Assembly: GCA_964630925.1 (NCBI GenBank)
Contig: CAZVZK010000071.1
Location: 1-53,147 of the forward strand
Direction of reading: 5' to 3'
Origin: RGDT01 sp964630925
Lineage (GTDB): Bacteria > Planctomycetota > Planctomycetia > Gemmatales > Gemmataceae
Length of the DNA: 53,147 bases
The position numbers were made by a program, and so were the translations under genes. This document shows, in pieces, positions 41,926-49,703 of this stretch; position 1 is the stretch's first letter, and each line of letters begins with the position of its first letter. The notes beneath the pieces are model-generated. The model did no database searches and was not told the origin of the DNA. It was given only the letters and a program-made list of their open reading frames with translations.

Positions 41926-43269
41926 ATGTTCAAGCGTATCCTCGTCGCCAACCGGGGCGAGATCGCCCTCCGGGTGATCCGGGCCTGCCACGACCTCGGC
42001 ATCGAGGCCGTCGCCGTCTTCAGCGAGGCCGACCGCGGCGCGCCCTACCTGGAGGCCGCCGACCAGGCCGTATGCATCGGCCCCGGCCCCGCCGTCGAGA
42101 GCTACCTCAACCGCAACCGCCTGATCGCCGCCGCCGACAAGGCCGAGTGCACCGCCATCCACCCCGGCTACGGCTTCCTGTCGGAGAACGCGCGGTTCGC
42201 GGAGGTGTGCCGCGACTGCGAGATCACCTTCATCGGCCCGCCGCCCGAGGCGATGGACAAGCTCGGCAACAAGGACCAGGCCCGCCGCCTCGCCAAGTCG
42301 GCCGGCGTCCCCGTCGTCCCCGGCAGCGAGGGCCTCATCCAGCCGGACACCGACATCGTGGCGATGGCCAGGCAGATCGGCTTCCCCGTGCTGATCAAGG
42401 CGGCGGCCGGCGGCGGCGGACGCGGCATGCGTGTCGTCCGCACCGAGGCCGAGGCGGCGGCGGCGGCGGCCAGCGCCCGGCAGGAGGCGGAGGCGGCGTT
42501 CAAGGACGGTTCCATCTACATGGAGCGTTACATCGACAGGCCTCGGCACATCGAGGTGCAGATGCTGGGCGACCAGCACGGCAACCTCGTCCACCTGTGG
42601 GAGCGCGACTGCTCGTTGCAGCGGCGGCACCAGAAGCTCGTCGAGGAGTCGCCGGCCCCCAATCTGCCGGAGGCCGTGCGCCGGGCCATCTGCGAGGCGG
42701 CGGTGAAGATGGGCAAGGCGGCGGGCTACTACAACGCCGGGACGTGCGAATTCCTCCTCGACCAGAACAACAACTTCTACTTCATCGAGGTGAACGCCCG
42801 CATCCAGGTCGAGCATCCCGTGACGGAGCTGGTGACGGGCGTGGACCTCGTGCGGCAACAGATCCGCGTCGCCGCCGGCGAGAAGCTGCCGTTCCGCCAG
42901 GAGGAGATCATCCACCGGGGCTGCGCCATCGAGGTGCGGGTGAACTCGGAGGACCCGGAGCACAACTTCCGCCCCAGCCCGGGACTGATCACCCGGTGGG
43001 TGGCCCCAGGCGGGCCGGGGGTGCGGCTGGACACGCACGCCTGCGCCGGCTACCGCGTGCCGCCGAACTACGACTCCCTCGTGGCGAAGCTGCTGGTGCA
43101 TCAGCCGACGCGGGCGGAGGCCCTGGCGGCGATGCGGCGTGCGCTGGCGGAGTTCCGCATCGAGGGCATCCAGACGACCATCCCCATCCACCGGGCGATC
43201 ATGGCGAACGAGGACTTCATCGCCGGGAAGGTCGATACGACCTACATCGAGCGGTGGTGGAAGAAGTGA
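41926..43269 (+). CDS. accC: Biotin carboxylase of acetyl-CoA carboxylase
   Basis: 447 residues, the usual length. MFKRILVANRGEIALRVIRA opens the pre-ATP-grasp domain. IHPGYGFLSENARFAEVC, KAAAGGGGRGMRVV (ATP loop), ERYIDRPRHIEVQMLGD, ERDCSLQRRHQKLVEESPAP and FIEVNARIQVEHPVTELVTG give the ATP, bicarbonate and biotin sites complete. It carboxylates the biotin on AccB at the expense of ATP. The accD and accA subunits are not in the window. Transcribed with accB; possibly with the M24 gene. Confidence 0.97.
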   Translation: MFKRILVANRGEIALRVIRACHDLGIEAVAVFSEADRGAPYLEAADQAVCIGPGPAVESYLNRNRLIAAADKAECTAIHPGYGFLSENARFAEVCRDCEITFIGPPPEAMDKLGNKDQARRLAKSAGVPVVPGSEGLIQPDTDIVAMARQIGFPVLIKAAAGGGGRGMRVVRTEAEAAAAAASARQEAEAAFKDGSIYMERYIDRPRHIEVQMLGDQHGNLVHLWERDCSLQRRHQKLVEESPAPNLPEAVRRAICEAAVKMGKAAGYYNAGTCEFLLDQNNNFYFIEVNARIQVEHPVTELVTGVDLVRQQIRVAAGEKLPFRQEEIIHRGCAIEVRVNSEDPEHNFRPSPGLITRWVAPGGPGVRLDTHACAGYRVPPNYDSLVAKLLVHQPTRAEALAAMRRALAEFRIEGIQTTIPIHRAIMANEDFIAGKVDTTYIERWWKK

Positions 43270-43281
43270 CGCGGCGCGGCG

Positions 43282-43989
43282 TCAACGCATGTCGAGGAAA
43301 TACTCGGGCCGCCCACGGGGGTCCGCCGTCTGCCGCAGCCGGAATTCGCGGCCGAAGACGGCGGAGCGCCACCAGCCGTCGGGCAGGAGCGTCGGGGCGT
43401 AGCCCGCCGGCTCGTGGCGGAAGATCTCGAACGTCAGGCCGCGTCGGGCATCCACGCGCCAGAACTCGGGCGTGCCGGCGGCGTGATGCAGCCGAGGCAG
43501 GTCGGCCGTGTCCTTGCCGACGGAGGAGTCGCTGACGACCTCCAGCACCATGTCGGGCACGCCGACGACCTCGACGACGCCGACGGCCCGGCTGTTGGCG
43601 ACCTCGACGAGCCGCCCGGCGTCCAGCGCCGCGAAGGTCAGCAGCATGCCATCGGGGCCCGTCGAGAAGCTGTTGGGCGGGATCGTCAGGAGCATCCCGG
43701 CGGTGACGAACCGGCCGAGGCCCGTCGTCCGGGCGAGGGGGTGGAGGACGCTGGCGAATTCCGTCTTGATGGCGTTGTGCGAATAGAGCTGCTCCATGTC
43801 GGCATCCACCCACAGTTGGCCGTCGAGCCAGGCCACGCGCATCTTCTCGGGGAAGGCGTCGGACTTCACCCAGTCACGGAACGAGTCGAGATCGACCACC
43901 GTCGCGGGGATGGACCAGGTCGATCCGATCTGGATGGTCTTCAGCGGGCTCGGCGGGGGAGCGGCCGGCGGTGTCAGGGTGGCGCTCAT
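43282..43989 (-). CDS. Uma2 family (DUF820) restriction-endonuclease-like protein
   Basis: 235 residues of the Uma2/DUF820 group, which adopts the PD-(D/E)XK nuclease fold and is greatly expanded in planctomycetes and cyanobacteria. VRVAWLDGQLWVDADMEQLY, then VVGVPDMVLEVVSDSSVGKD (PD...E), and GTPEFWRVDARRGLTFEIF are typical. The usual lysine of the D-x-x-x-K-x-x-x-Y segment is Leu here (DTADLPRLHH), although a Lys lies earlier in VGKD. The ATG at 43989 has GAGGG upstream. Cellular role of the family is unknown. It converges with accC. Confidence 0.85.
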   Translation of the reverse strand: MSATLTPPAAPPPSPLKTIQIGSTWSIPATVVDLDSFRDWVKSDAFPEKMRVAWLDGQLWVDADMEQLYSHNAIKTEFASVLHPLARTTGLGRFVTAGMLLTIPPNSFSTGPDGMLLTFAALDAGRLVEVANSRAVGVVEVVGVPDMVLEVVSDSSVGKDTADLPRLHHAAGTPEFWRVDARRGLTFEIFRHEPAGYAPTLLPDGWWRSAVFGREFRLRQTADPRGRPEYFLDMR

Positions 43990-44089
43990 GGTCGGTCCCT
44001 CGATGCGGCGGGAGGATGCCCCGCGCATGATACCGCCACGGGCGCGAACAGGGAATGCCGGCCCTCTCCATCGAGCGCTGGTGGAAGGA

Positions 44090-44119
44090 GTGACGCCCCG
44101 CCCCCGCGCCGTGTAGAAT
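44090..44119 (+). promoter_or_regulatory. Possible promoter of the ECF sigma gene
   Basis: GTGACG at 44090-44095 and TAGAAT at 44114-44119, 18 bases apart, 35 bases before the sigma factor ATG at 44154. Four of six and five of six consensus bases match. An ECF-type autoregulated promoter is also possible but I see no clear motif. Confidence 0.35.
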
Positions 44120-44153
44120 GCCCACGTCGCCGGCGCGGCTGAGGGGTGGGCCG

Positions 44154-44708
44154 ATGTCGGAAGCCTCGCGCATCCTGGGAGCCATCGAGAAGGGCGAGCC
44201 GTCGGCGGCGGAGCAGTTGCTCCCCCTCGTCTACGAGGAGCTGCGCAAGCTCGCCGCCGCCAGGATGGCCCGTGAAACGCCTGGGCAGACGCTGGAGCCG
44301 ACGGCGCTGGTCCACGAGGCGTACCTGCGCCTCGTGGGGGGCGGGCAGGCCCACGGGTGGAGCGGCCGGGCCCATTTCTTCGCGGCCGCCGCGGAGGCCA
44401 TGCGCCGCATCCTCGTCGAGAACGCCCGCCGCAAGATGGCCGTCCGGCACGGCGGGGGGCGTCAGCGTGTGCCGCTCGATGACGCCGACGTGGCGACCTG
44501 CCCGCCCGACGAGGGGCTCCTCGCCATCGACGACGCCCTGACGCGGCTGGCCGCGGAGGACGCACGGGCCGCCCGCCTGATCGAGCTGCGGCACTTCGCC
44601 GGGCTGAGCGTCGAGGAGGCGGCCGAGGCCGCCGGCCTCTCGCGGTCGGTGGCCTACGAGCACTGGGCCTACGCGCGGGCGCGGCTACGCTGCCTCCTCG
44701 GGGGGTGA
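44154..44708 (+). CDS. ECF RNA polymerase sigma factor, TIGR02999-like
   Basis: 184 residues. Sigma region 2 is LLPLVYEELRKLAAARMARE followed by LEPTALVHEAYLRLVG, the characteristic opening of TIGR02999-type ECF factors of planctomycetes. GRAHFFAAAAEAMRRILVENARRK follows, then region 4 with LIELRHFAGLSVEEAAEAAG and an HTH ending in WAYARARLRCLL. It redirects RNA polymerase to a stress- or envelope-type regulon. A giant Ser/Thr kinase-TPR gene lies downstream on the same strand; such ECF-kinase pairs are a planctomycete hallmark, and the kinase is thought to control the sigma factor. Start at 44154 has GGTGGG upstream. Confidence 0.92.
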   Translation: MSEASRILGAIEKGEPSAAEQLLPLVYEELRKLAAARMARETPGQTLEPTALVHEAYLRLVGGGQAHGWSGRAHFFAAAAEAMRRILVENARRKMAVRHGGGRQRVPLDDADVATCPPDEGLLAIDDALTRLAAEDARAARLIELRHFAGLSVEEAAEAAGLSRSVAYEHWAYARARLRCLLGG

Positions 44709-44937
44709 CGGGGTGGCGCGGCATTTCCAACACTTCTCGTTGGAGCGACACTCGAAGGGGCAGGTTCGGAGGCGGGGCACCGCCGGCCGGGCGGGCGCGG
44801 TATCGGGGGCGCCGGGGGCAGGGGCTGACACGGCTGACGCCCTGGCCCGCGCGGCGTCACCACCCCTGGTAACAGGCGCAGGGGCACGCCTGATCGCCTG
44901 GGCGATTCGTTTCCCATCGCGCGGGGGGGTGTGAGGG

Positions 44938-45011
44938 GGTCAGGGAGACGAACTTCCTCAAGTGCTTCTAGTGCTTGCATTTGCGGAGAGAATGTTCGTT
45001 TCCCTATTTCG
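44938..45011 (-). repeat. Dispersed structured repeat, copy B, 74-base core
   Basis: Reverse complement matches 5048-5121 at 57 of 74 positions without gaps. Ends GGGAAACG and CGTCTCCC are inverted. The least conserved part is the middle and the best conserved are the two ends, as expected for a mobile or structured element rather than a gene. Confidence 0.7.
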
Positions 45012-45111
45012 TTTCCTTCACTGATGGGCGTCCATACGCCACCATCCGGGGTGTCCGCACTCCCCGGTTCGTTCCCTTCACTGATGGGCGTCCATCCGCC
45101 TCCATCCGGGG
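45008..45111 (-). repeat. Two 44-base tandem repeats with 60-base period
   Basis: 45008-45051 and 45068-45111 differ at 3 of 44 positions. The core is TTCACTGATGGGCGTCCAT. Related single units occur in copy A (second TCAGTGAAGG block at 5035, with the first at 4985, period 50). The unit sits next to the 74-base core in the same relative order in both loci. Confidence 0.75.
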
Positions 45112-45284
45112 CGGGGCACGGCCGGCCCGCTGCCGCGGGCCGGGGTCTGATCCGGCTGACGCTTGGGACGGCGCAGCCAACTCCGGCTGTGTCGCTTCAG
45201 GGAGGGGTGTCGTTGTTCCCGTTTTTTCCGGACGGGGCGGGCCACAATCTCGCACTGCCTTGTGGACGCCGGGAGGGCCTTCAC

Positions 45285-48200
45285 ATGCCCGCTGACCTGG
45301 ATAGGGCTCGTGATCTGTTCGTGCACGCCGTCGGCCAGGTGCCGCCGGAGCGTTGGGAGGAGCACACCGCCGATGCGTGCGGCCCGGACACCGATCTCCG
45401 CGACGCCGTCTGCCGTTTGTTGCGAGCGCACCGGGAGGCCGGAAGCTTCCTGGAGCGGCCCGTCTACCTGGGGCCGACCCTCTGCCTGCCCCCGGACACG
45501 GCCACCGATGTGGCGGGGGCCGCCGGGCAGGCCGCCGGCGAGGCCGTCGGGCCGTACCGACTCCTGGAGCTGATCGGCGAGGGCGGGATGGGCACGGTCT
45601 GGCTGGCCGAGCAGTCCAGCCCGGTGCGGCGCCGGGTGGCGCTCAAGGTCATCCGTGCGGGGATGGACAGCCAGCAGATCCTCGCCCGGTTCGAGGCGGA
45701 GCGTCAGGTGCTGGCCCTGATGGACCACCCCAACATCGCCAGGTTCCTCGACGCCGGGGCGACCGACGCGGGCCTGCCGTTCTTCGTGATGGAGCTGGTC
45801 AAGGGCGTGCCCATCAACCAGTACTGCGATGAGCACAGGCTCACCGTGCGCGAGAGGCTGGGCCTCTTCCGCTCGGTGTGCGAGGCGGTGCACCACGCCC
45901 ACCAGAAGGGGGTCATCCACCGCGACATCAAGCCGTCGAACGTGATGGTGGCCGGCGACGACGGCGGGCCGGAAGTCAAGGTGATCGACTTCGGGCTGGC
46001 CAAGGCGGCCGGCAAGGCCCTGACGGAGAGGACCCTGTTCACCGGCTTCGGCGCCCTGGTGGGGACGCCGGAGTACATGTCGCCGGAGCAGGCCGCCCTC
46101 AACAACCAGGACATCGACACACGCAGCGACATCTACTCGCTCGGCGTGCTGCTGTACGAGCTGCTCACGGGGACGACGCCGTCGGTGTGCCGGCGCGGCA
46201 AGGACATGAGCCTGGTGGAGGTGCTGCGGCGCGTCCGCGAGGAGGAGCCGCCCAGGCCGAGTGACCGGCTGTCGTCCGCGGACGGGCGGGCGGACGCCGC
46301 CCCCCTGCGCGGTTGCAATCCCGCGGAGCTGGCGCGGCTCCTCCGGGGTGAGCTGGACTGGATCACCCTGAAGGCGCTGGAGAAGGAGCGTGGCCGACGC
46401 TACGAGTCGGCCGCGGCCCTCGCGGCGGACGTGGGGCGCTACCTGAACGACGAGCCGGTGCAGGCGTGCCCGCCGTCGGCGTGGTACCGCCTCGGGAAGT
46501 TCGCCCGCGGGAACAGGACGGCCGTGGCCGTGGCGGCGTTGGCCCTGGTGGCCGTCCTGGCCGGCGCCGCGGCCGGCGGCTGGTGGCTGCGCGACAAGGC
46601 GGACCTGCGTGGGCGGACCGCCGAGCACGCCCGGGCGGCCCTGGCGGAGTCGCGGGCGCATCAACTTCACCGCCGGTTCTTCGAGGCGCTCGAGGCGGGC
46701 CGCAAGGCCGAGGCCGCCCTCGCCTCCGGCGAGCCCGGCCCGGGGCTCCGGGAGGAGGTGCGCGCCCGCCTGTTAGAGCTGCGCCTGCTCGTCCGGCTGG
46801 AAGACGTCCGCCGCCAGAAGGGCCTCGCGCGGGAGGTGATGGTCGGCACCACCGTTGACGTCGAAGGCTGGTCCTGGGGCGAGAAGGAACGCGAGGCGGG
46901 GAAATGGCGGCCGCTGACGGGCGTCCCCGTCGGCGACGAGGTGGACCGGGCGTTCGCCGAACACGACATCCCTCTCGATGGGGAGAACGCGGAGGAGATC
47001 GCACAGCGCATCGCCGCCACGGGCGTCGCCGTGGAGCTGGCGTCGGCCCTCGACGACCTCGCCATGTGGCGCCGGGGGTCCCGCCAGCCGGCCTCACGTT
47101 GGCGCCACCTGCTTGAGATCGCCCGCCTCGCCGACCCCGACCCGTGGCGCGCCAGGCTCCGCGCCGCCCTGGAGCGCGACTCCCCCAACGCCCTGGAGGC
47201 GCTTGCCGGGGAGGACGACGCACTGCGTCTCCCCCTGCCGAGCCAGCTCAACCTGGCGGAGTCGCTCCACCACGCCAGGAAGTGGGGCCCCATGGTCCGC
47301 TTCCTGCGGCGGGCGCAGCGCCTGCATCCCGGCGAGTACTGGCTCAATATCCACCTCGCACAGGCCCTGCGCCGCGTCGGCCGCCCGGAAGACCAGGCCG
47401 AGATCGTGCGCTGCTACGCCGCGGCCTTGGCCACACGCCCGCGCGACCCCCTTGCCCAGATCGGCCTCGGCAACGCGCTCAAGGACGCCGGCGACCTCGA
47501 CGGTGCCATCGCCGCCTTCGAGAGGGCGGCCGAGCTGGACGAGGCCACCTTCCTGGCCCACGTCAACCTCGCCGACGCCCTCGACGACAAGGGCCTCCCC
47601 GACAGGGCCCTCGCCGTGATCGACAGGGCCATCCACCTCCGCCCCGACTCCGCCACCGCCCACAGCAACCGCGGCGTGATCCTGGTCCGGTTGAAGAGGT
47701 ACCCCGAGGCCGTCGCCACCTTCGAGCAGGCCCTCCGGCTGGACCCGAAGCACTCCTCGGCACTCCTCAACCTCGGCAGCGCGCTACGCCAGAACGAGGA
47801 GCATGCAAGGGCGGCCGCCGTCCTCCGCCAGGCCTGCTCGCTCCACCCCCGCGACTTCTCCCCGCGCATCTCCCTGGCCAAGGCCCTCGAAGAGGCGGGC
47901 AATGCCAGGGAGGCCCTTCCGGCGTTCCGGGACGCCTACCGCCGCCGGCTGCCCAATGCCCGCCTCCTGCTCGACCTGGGCGCCACGTTGCTCAAGCGGG
48001 ACCTCCTCGACGAGGCCGCGACGGCGTTCCACGAGTCCCTCATGCTCGACCCCACCAATGCGGACGCCCACGCCGCCCTGGGGGACGCTCACCGCGAGAG
48101 GGGGCGGCTCGACGAGGCCATCCCCGCCTACCGCGAGGCGATCCGGCTGCGGCCCGGCTACGCGCAGGCGCACAACAACCTCGCGGTGGTCCTGGCCCAT

Positions 48201-49598
48201 CGCGGACGCGTCGCGGAGGCCATCAAGCACCACGAGGAGGCCGTGCGCTTCCGTCCCACCTCCGCCGACTTCCGCCTGCGCCTGGCCGCCACACTGTGCG
48301 ACTTCCGGGGCGACTATGACGGGGCCATCACCGTGGTGGAAGAGGCGATGAAGCTCAAGCGCGACGACCCCCTGGCGTACGACTACCTGGGCTGCGCCCT
48401 GAGCGGCAAGCGCGACCACCGGGGCGCCGTCGCCGCCTTCCGCGAGTTGGCCCGCCTGACGCCTGGGAATTTGGAGGTGTGGGTGAAGCTCGGCAACGCC
48501 CACGCCGCCTTGAAGCAGCACGCCGAGTGCAGCGCCGCCTTCCGCGAGGCCCTCCGCCGCAAGCCCGACTATTTCGAAGCCCACCTCGCCCTGGCCCGGG
48601 CGCTGGGCAGCCTCGGCCACCGCCCCGAGTCCATCCGCGCTTACCTGGCCGCCGTACGAGTCAGGCCGAACGACGTGACTTGCCTCGCCGAGATGGCGGA
48701 AGTGATGGACGCCGCCGGCCGCGCCGCCGACGCCGAATGGGCCTGGCGCCGGGCGATCGATCTGATGCGGGGTATGGTGGCCGGCCCCTCGCCCCGCCCC
48801 GAGGTGCGCAGCCGGCTCGGGGGCACCCTGAACAACCTGGCGATGCTGCTTCTCAGGCAGAAGAAGCCGGCGGAAGCCGCCCGCCTGCTGGAAGAGGCCA
48901 TCCCCCACCAGGACGAGGCCTTCAAGGCCCAACCCGGTACCCCGCGGTTCCGCCAGTTCCTGTCCAACCACCACCTCAACCTCGCGGACGCGAGGCTGGT
49001 GCTGGGCGGCCACGCGGAGGCGGCCCGCGCGATCGCGAACCTGCCCCGGCTCTACCCCAACAGCTGGTTCGCCCACTTCCGCAACGTCGAGGTGCTGTCG
49101 CGCTGCATCGAGCTGGCGGGGGGGGATGACTCCGCCGTGCGGAAGTACACCCAGGCCGCCCGCCGCCACATCCGCGAGGCCGTCCGTTGCTGCGGCAGCG
49201 ACGCCTCCTCCCTGGACAGCACCGCCTGGTGCCTGGCCAACTCGCTGTACGTGCGCTCGCCCGCCCTCGCCGTCGAGCTGGCACGGCAGGCCGTCGATCT
49301 GGCCCCGTCCAAGGGCGAGTACTGGGGCACGCTGGGGGTGGCCCACTTCCGCGTGGGGGCCTGGAAGGAGGCCGTCAAGGCCCTGGAGCAGGCACGCCGG
49401 CGGCGCTACCGGGAGGACGGGGCCGACCTGCTCTTCCTGGCGATGGCCCACTGGCAAGCGGGCAACAAGGAGGCGGCCCACCGCTGGCACGGCCGGGCGG
49501 AGGAGTGGATGCAGAAGGCCGGCCGCGTGACCGACGAACACCGCTTCTTCCAGAAGGAGGCCGCCGCCCTGCTGGAGGCCGGCAAGAAGGAGAAGTAA
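45285..49598 (+). CDS. Ser/Thr protein kinase with transmembrane helix and long TPR region
   Basis: 1437 residues. An N-terminal helical segment (1-85, ERWEEHTADACGPDTDLRDA) is typical of kinases paired with TIGR02999 sigma factors. Kinase domain ~91-380: IGEGGMGTVWLAEQ, VALKVI (Lys121), HRDIKPSNV (Asp214), DFGLAK (Asp235) and GTPEYMSPEQ, all intact. A transmembrane helix lies at about 409-432 (AVAALALVAVLAGAAAGGWW). The C-terminal ~1000 residues are TPRs (e.g. AHVNLADALDDKGLPDRALA, AHAALGDAHRERGRLDEAIP), placed outside the cytoplasm. It likely senses an envelope signal and acts on the sigma factor upstream. Start at ATG 45285 with GGGAGGG; the frame is open to 44931 but that part is repeat DNA. 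Confidence 0.93.
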   Translation: MPADLDRARDLFVHAVGQVPPERWEEHTADACGPDTDLRDAVCRLLRAHREAGSFLERPVYLGPTLCLPPDTATDVAGAAGQAAGEAVGPYRLLELIGEGGMGTVWLAEQSSPVRRRVALKVIRAGMDSQQILARFEAERQVLALMDHPNIARFLDAGATDAGLPFFVMELVKGVPINQYCDEHRLTVRERLGLFRSVCEAVHHAHQKGVIHRDIKPSNVMVAGDDGGPEVKVIDFGLAKAAGKALTERTLFTGFGALVGTPEYMSPEQAALNNQDIDTRSDIYSLGVLLYELLTGTTPSVCRRGKDMSLVEVLRRVREEEPPRPSDRLSSADGRADAAPLRGCNPAELARLLRGELDWITLKALEKERGRRYESAAALAADVGRYLNDEPVQACPPSAWYRLGKFARGNRTAVAVAALALVAVLAGAAAGGWWLRDKADLRGRTAEHARAALAESRAHQLHRRFFEALEAGRKAEAALASGEPGPGLREEVRARLLELRLLVRLEDVRRQKGLAREVMVGTTVDVEGWSWGEKEREAGKWRPLTGVPVGDEVDRAFAEHDIPLDGENAEEIAQRIAATGVAVELASALDDLAMWRRGSRQPASRWRHLLEIARLADPDPWRARLRAALERDSPNALEALAGEDDALRLPLPSQLNLAESLHHARKWGPMVRFLRRAQRLHPGEYWLNIHLAQALRRVGRPEDQAEIVRCYAAALATRPRDPLAQIGLGNALKDAGDLDGAIAAFERAAELDEATFLAHVNLADALDDKGLPDRALAVIDRAIHLRPDSATAHSNRGVILVRLKRYPEAVATFEQALRLDPKHSSALLNLGSALRQNEEHARAAAVLRQACSLHPRDFSPRISLAKALEEAGNAREALPAFRDAYRRRLPNARLLLDLGATLLKRDLLDEAATAFHESLMLDPTNADAHAALGDAHRERGRLDEAIPAYREAIRLRPGYAQAHNNLAVVLAHRGRVAEAIKHHEEAVRFRPTSADFRLRLAATLCDFRGDYDGAITVVEEAMKLKRDDPLAYDYLGCALSGKRDHRGAVAAFRELARLTPGNLEVWVKLGNAHAALKQHAECSAAFREALRRKPDYFEAHLALARALGSLGHRPESIRAYLAAVRVRPNDVTCLAEMAEVMDAAGRAADAEWAWRRAIDLMRGMVAGPSPRPEVRSRLGGTLNNLAMLLLRQKKPAEAARLLEEAIPHQDEAFKAQPGTPRFRQFLSNHHLNLADARLVLGGHAEAARAIANLPRLYPNSWFAHFRNVEVLSRCIELAGGDDSAVRKYTQAARRHIREAVRCCGSDASSLDSTAWCLANSLYVRSPALAVELARQAVDLAPSKGEYWGTLGVAHFRVGAWKEAVKALEQARRRRYREDGADLLFLAMAHWQAGNKEAAHRWHGRAEEWMQKAGRVTDEHRFFQKEAAALLEAGKKEK

Positions 49599-49703
49599 CC
49601 TCCCACGATCCCTGCACCTGATGACCCCGGCGCGCCTGCCGCGCCAGGGGCGAGGACCTTTTTCGCGCTGTCGTAGACCACCGCACCGACCAAGGAGCAT
49701 TTT

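Larger units (their letters stand above)
44709..45284. other. 576-base intergenic region between sigma factor and kinase genes
   Basis: Contains no supportable gene. A 73-codon frame at 44713-44934 is Ala/Gly/Arg-rich with no RBS. Two GC-rich blocks are similar to each other: GGGGCACCGCCGGCC at about 44775 and GGGGCACGGCCGGCC at about 45113, each followed by a GGCTGACGC stretch. The rest is occupied by the structured repeat at 44938-45011 and the 60-base tandem repeat at 45008-45111. A likely RBS (GGGAGGG at 45271) precedes the kinase ATG. An additional ATTCGTTTCCC motif lies near 44906. Confidence 0.6.

Noticed and set aside
44713..44934. 73-codon frame after the sigma factor gene
   Set aside because: No RBS and Ala/Gly/Arg-rich composition; part of its DNA is repeated at about 45113 out of frame.
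45008..45111. Two 44-base repeats considered as a minimal CRISPR
   Set aside because: Only two units, a 16-base spacer, no cas genes, and the unit belongs to the repeat family also present at 4985-5051.
44931..45284. N-terminal extension of the kinase gene to 44931
   Set aside because: The extra 118 codons are translated repeat DNA (two SFPSLMGVH blocks); the ATG at 45285 has a proper RBS and starts the conserved protein.
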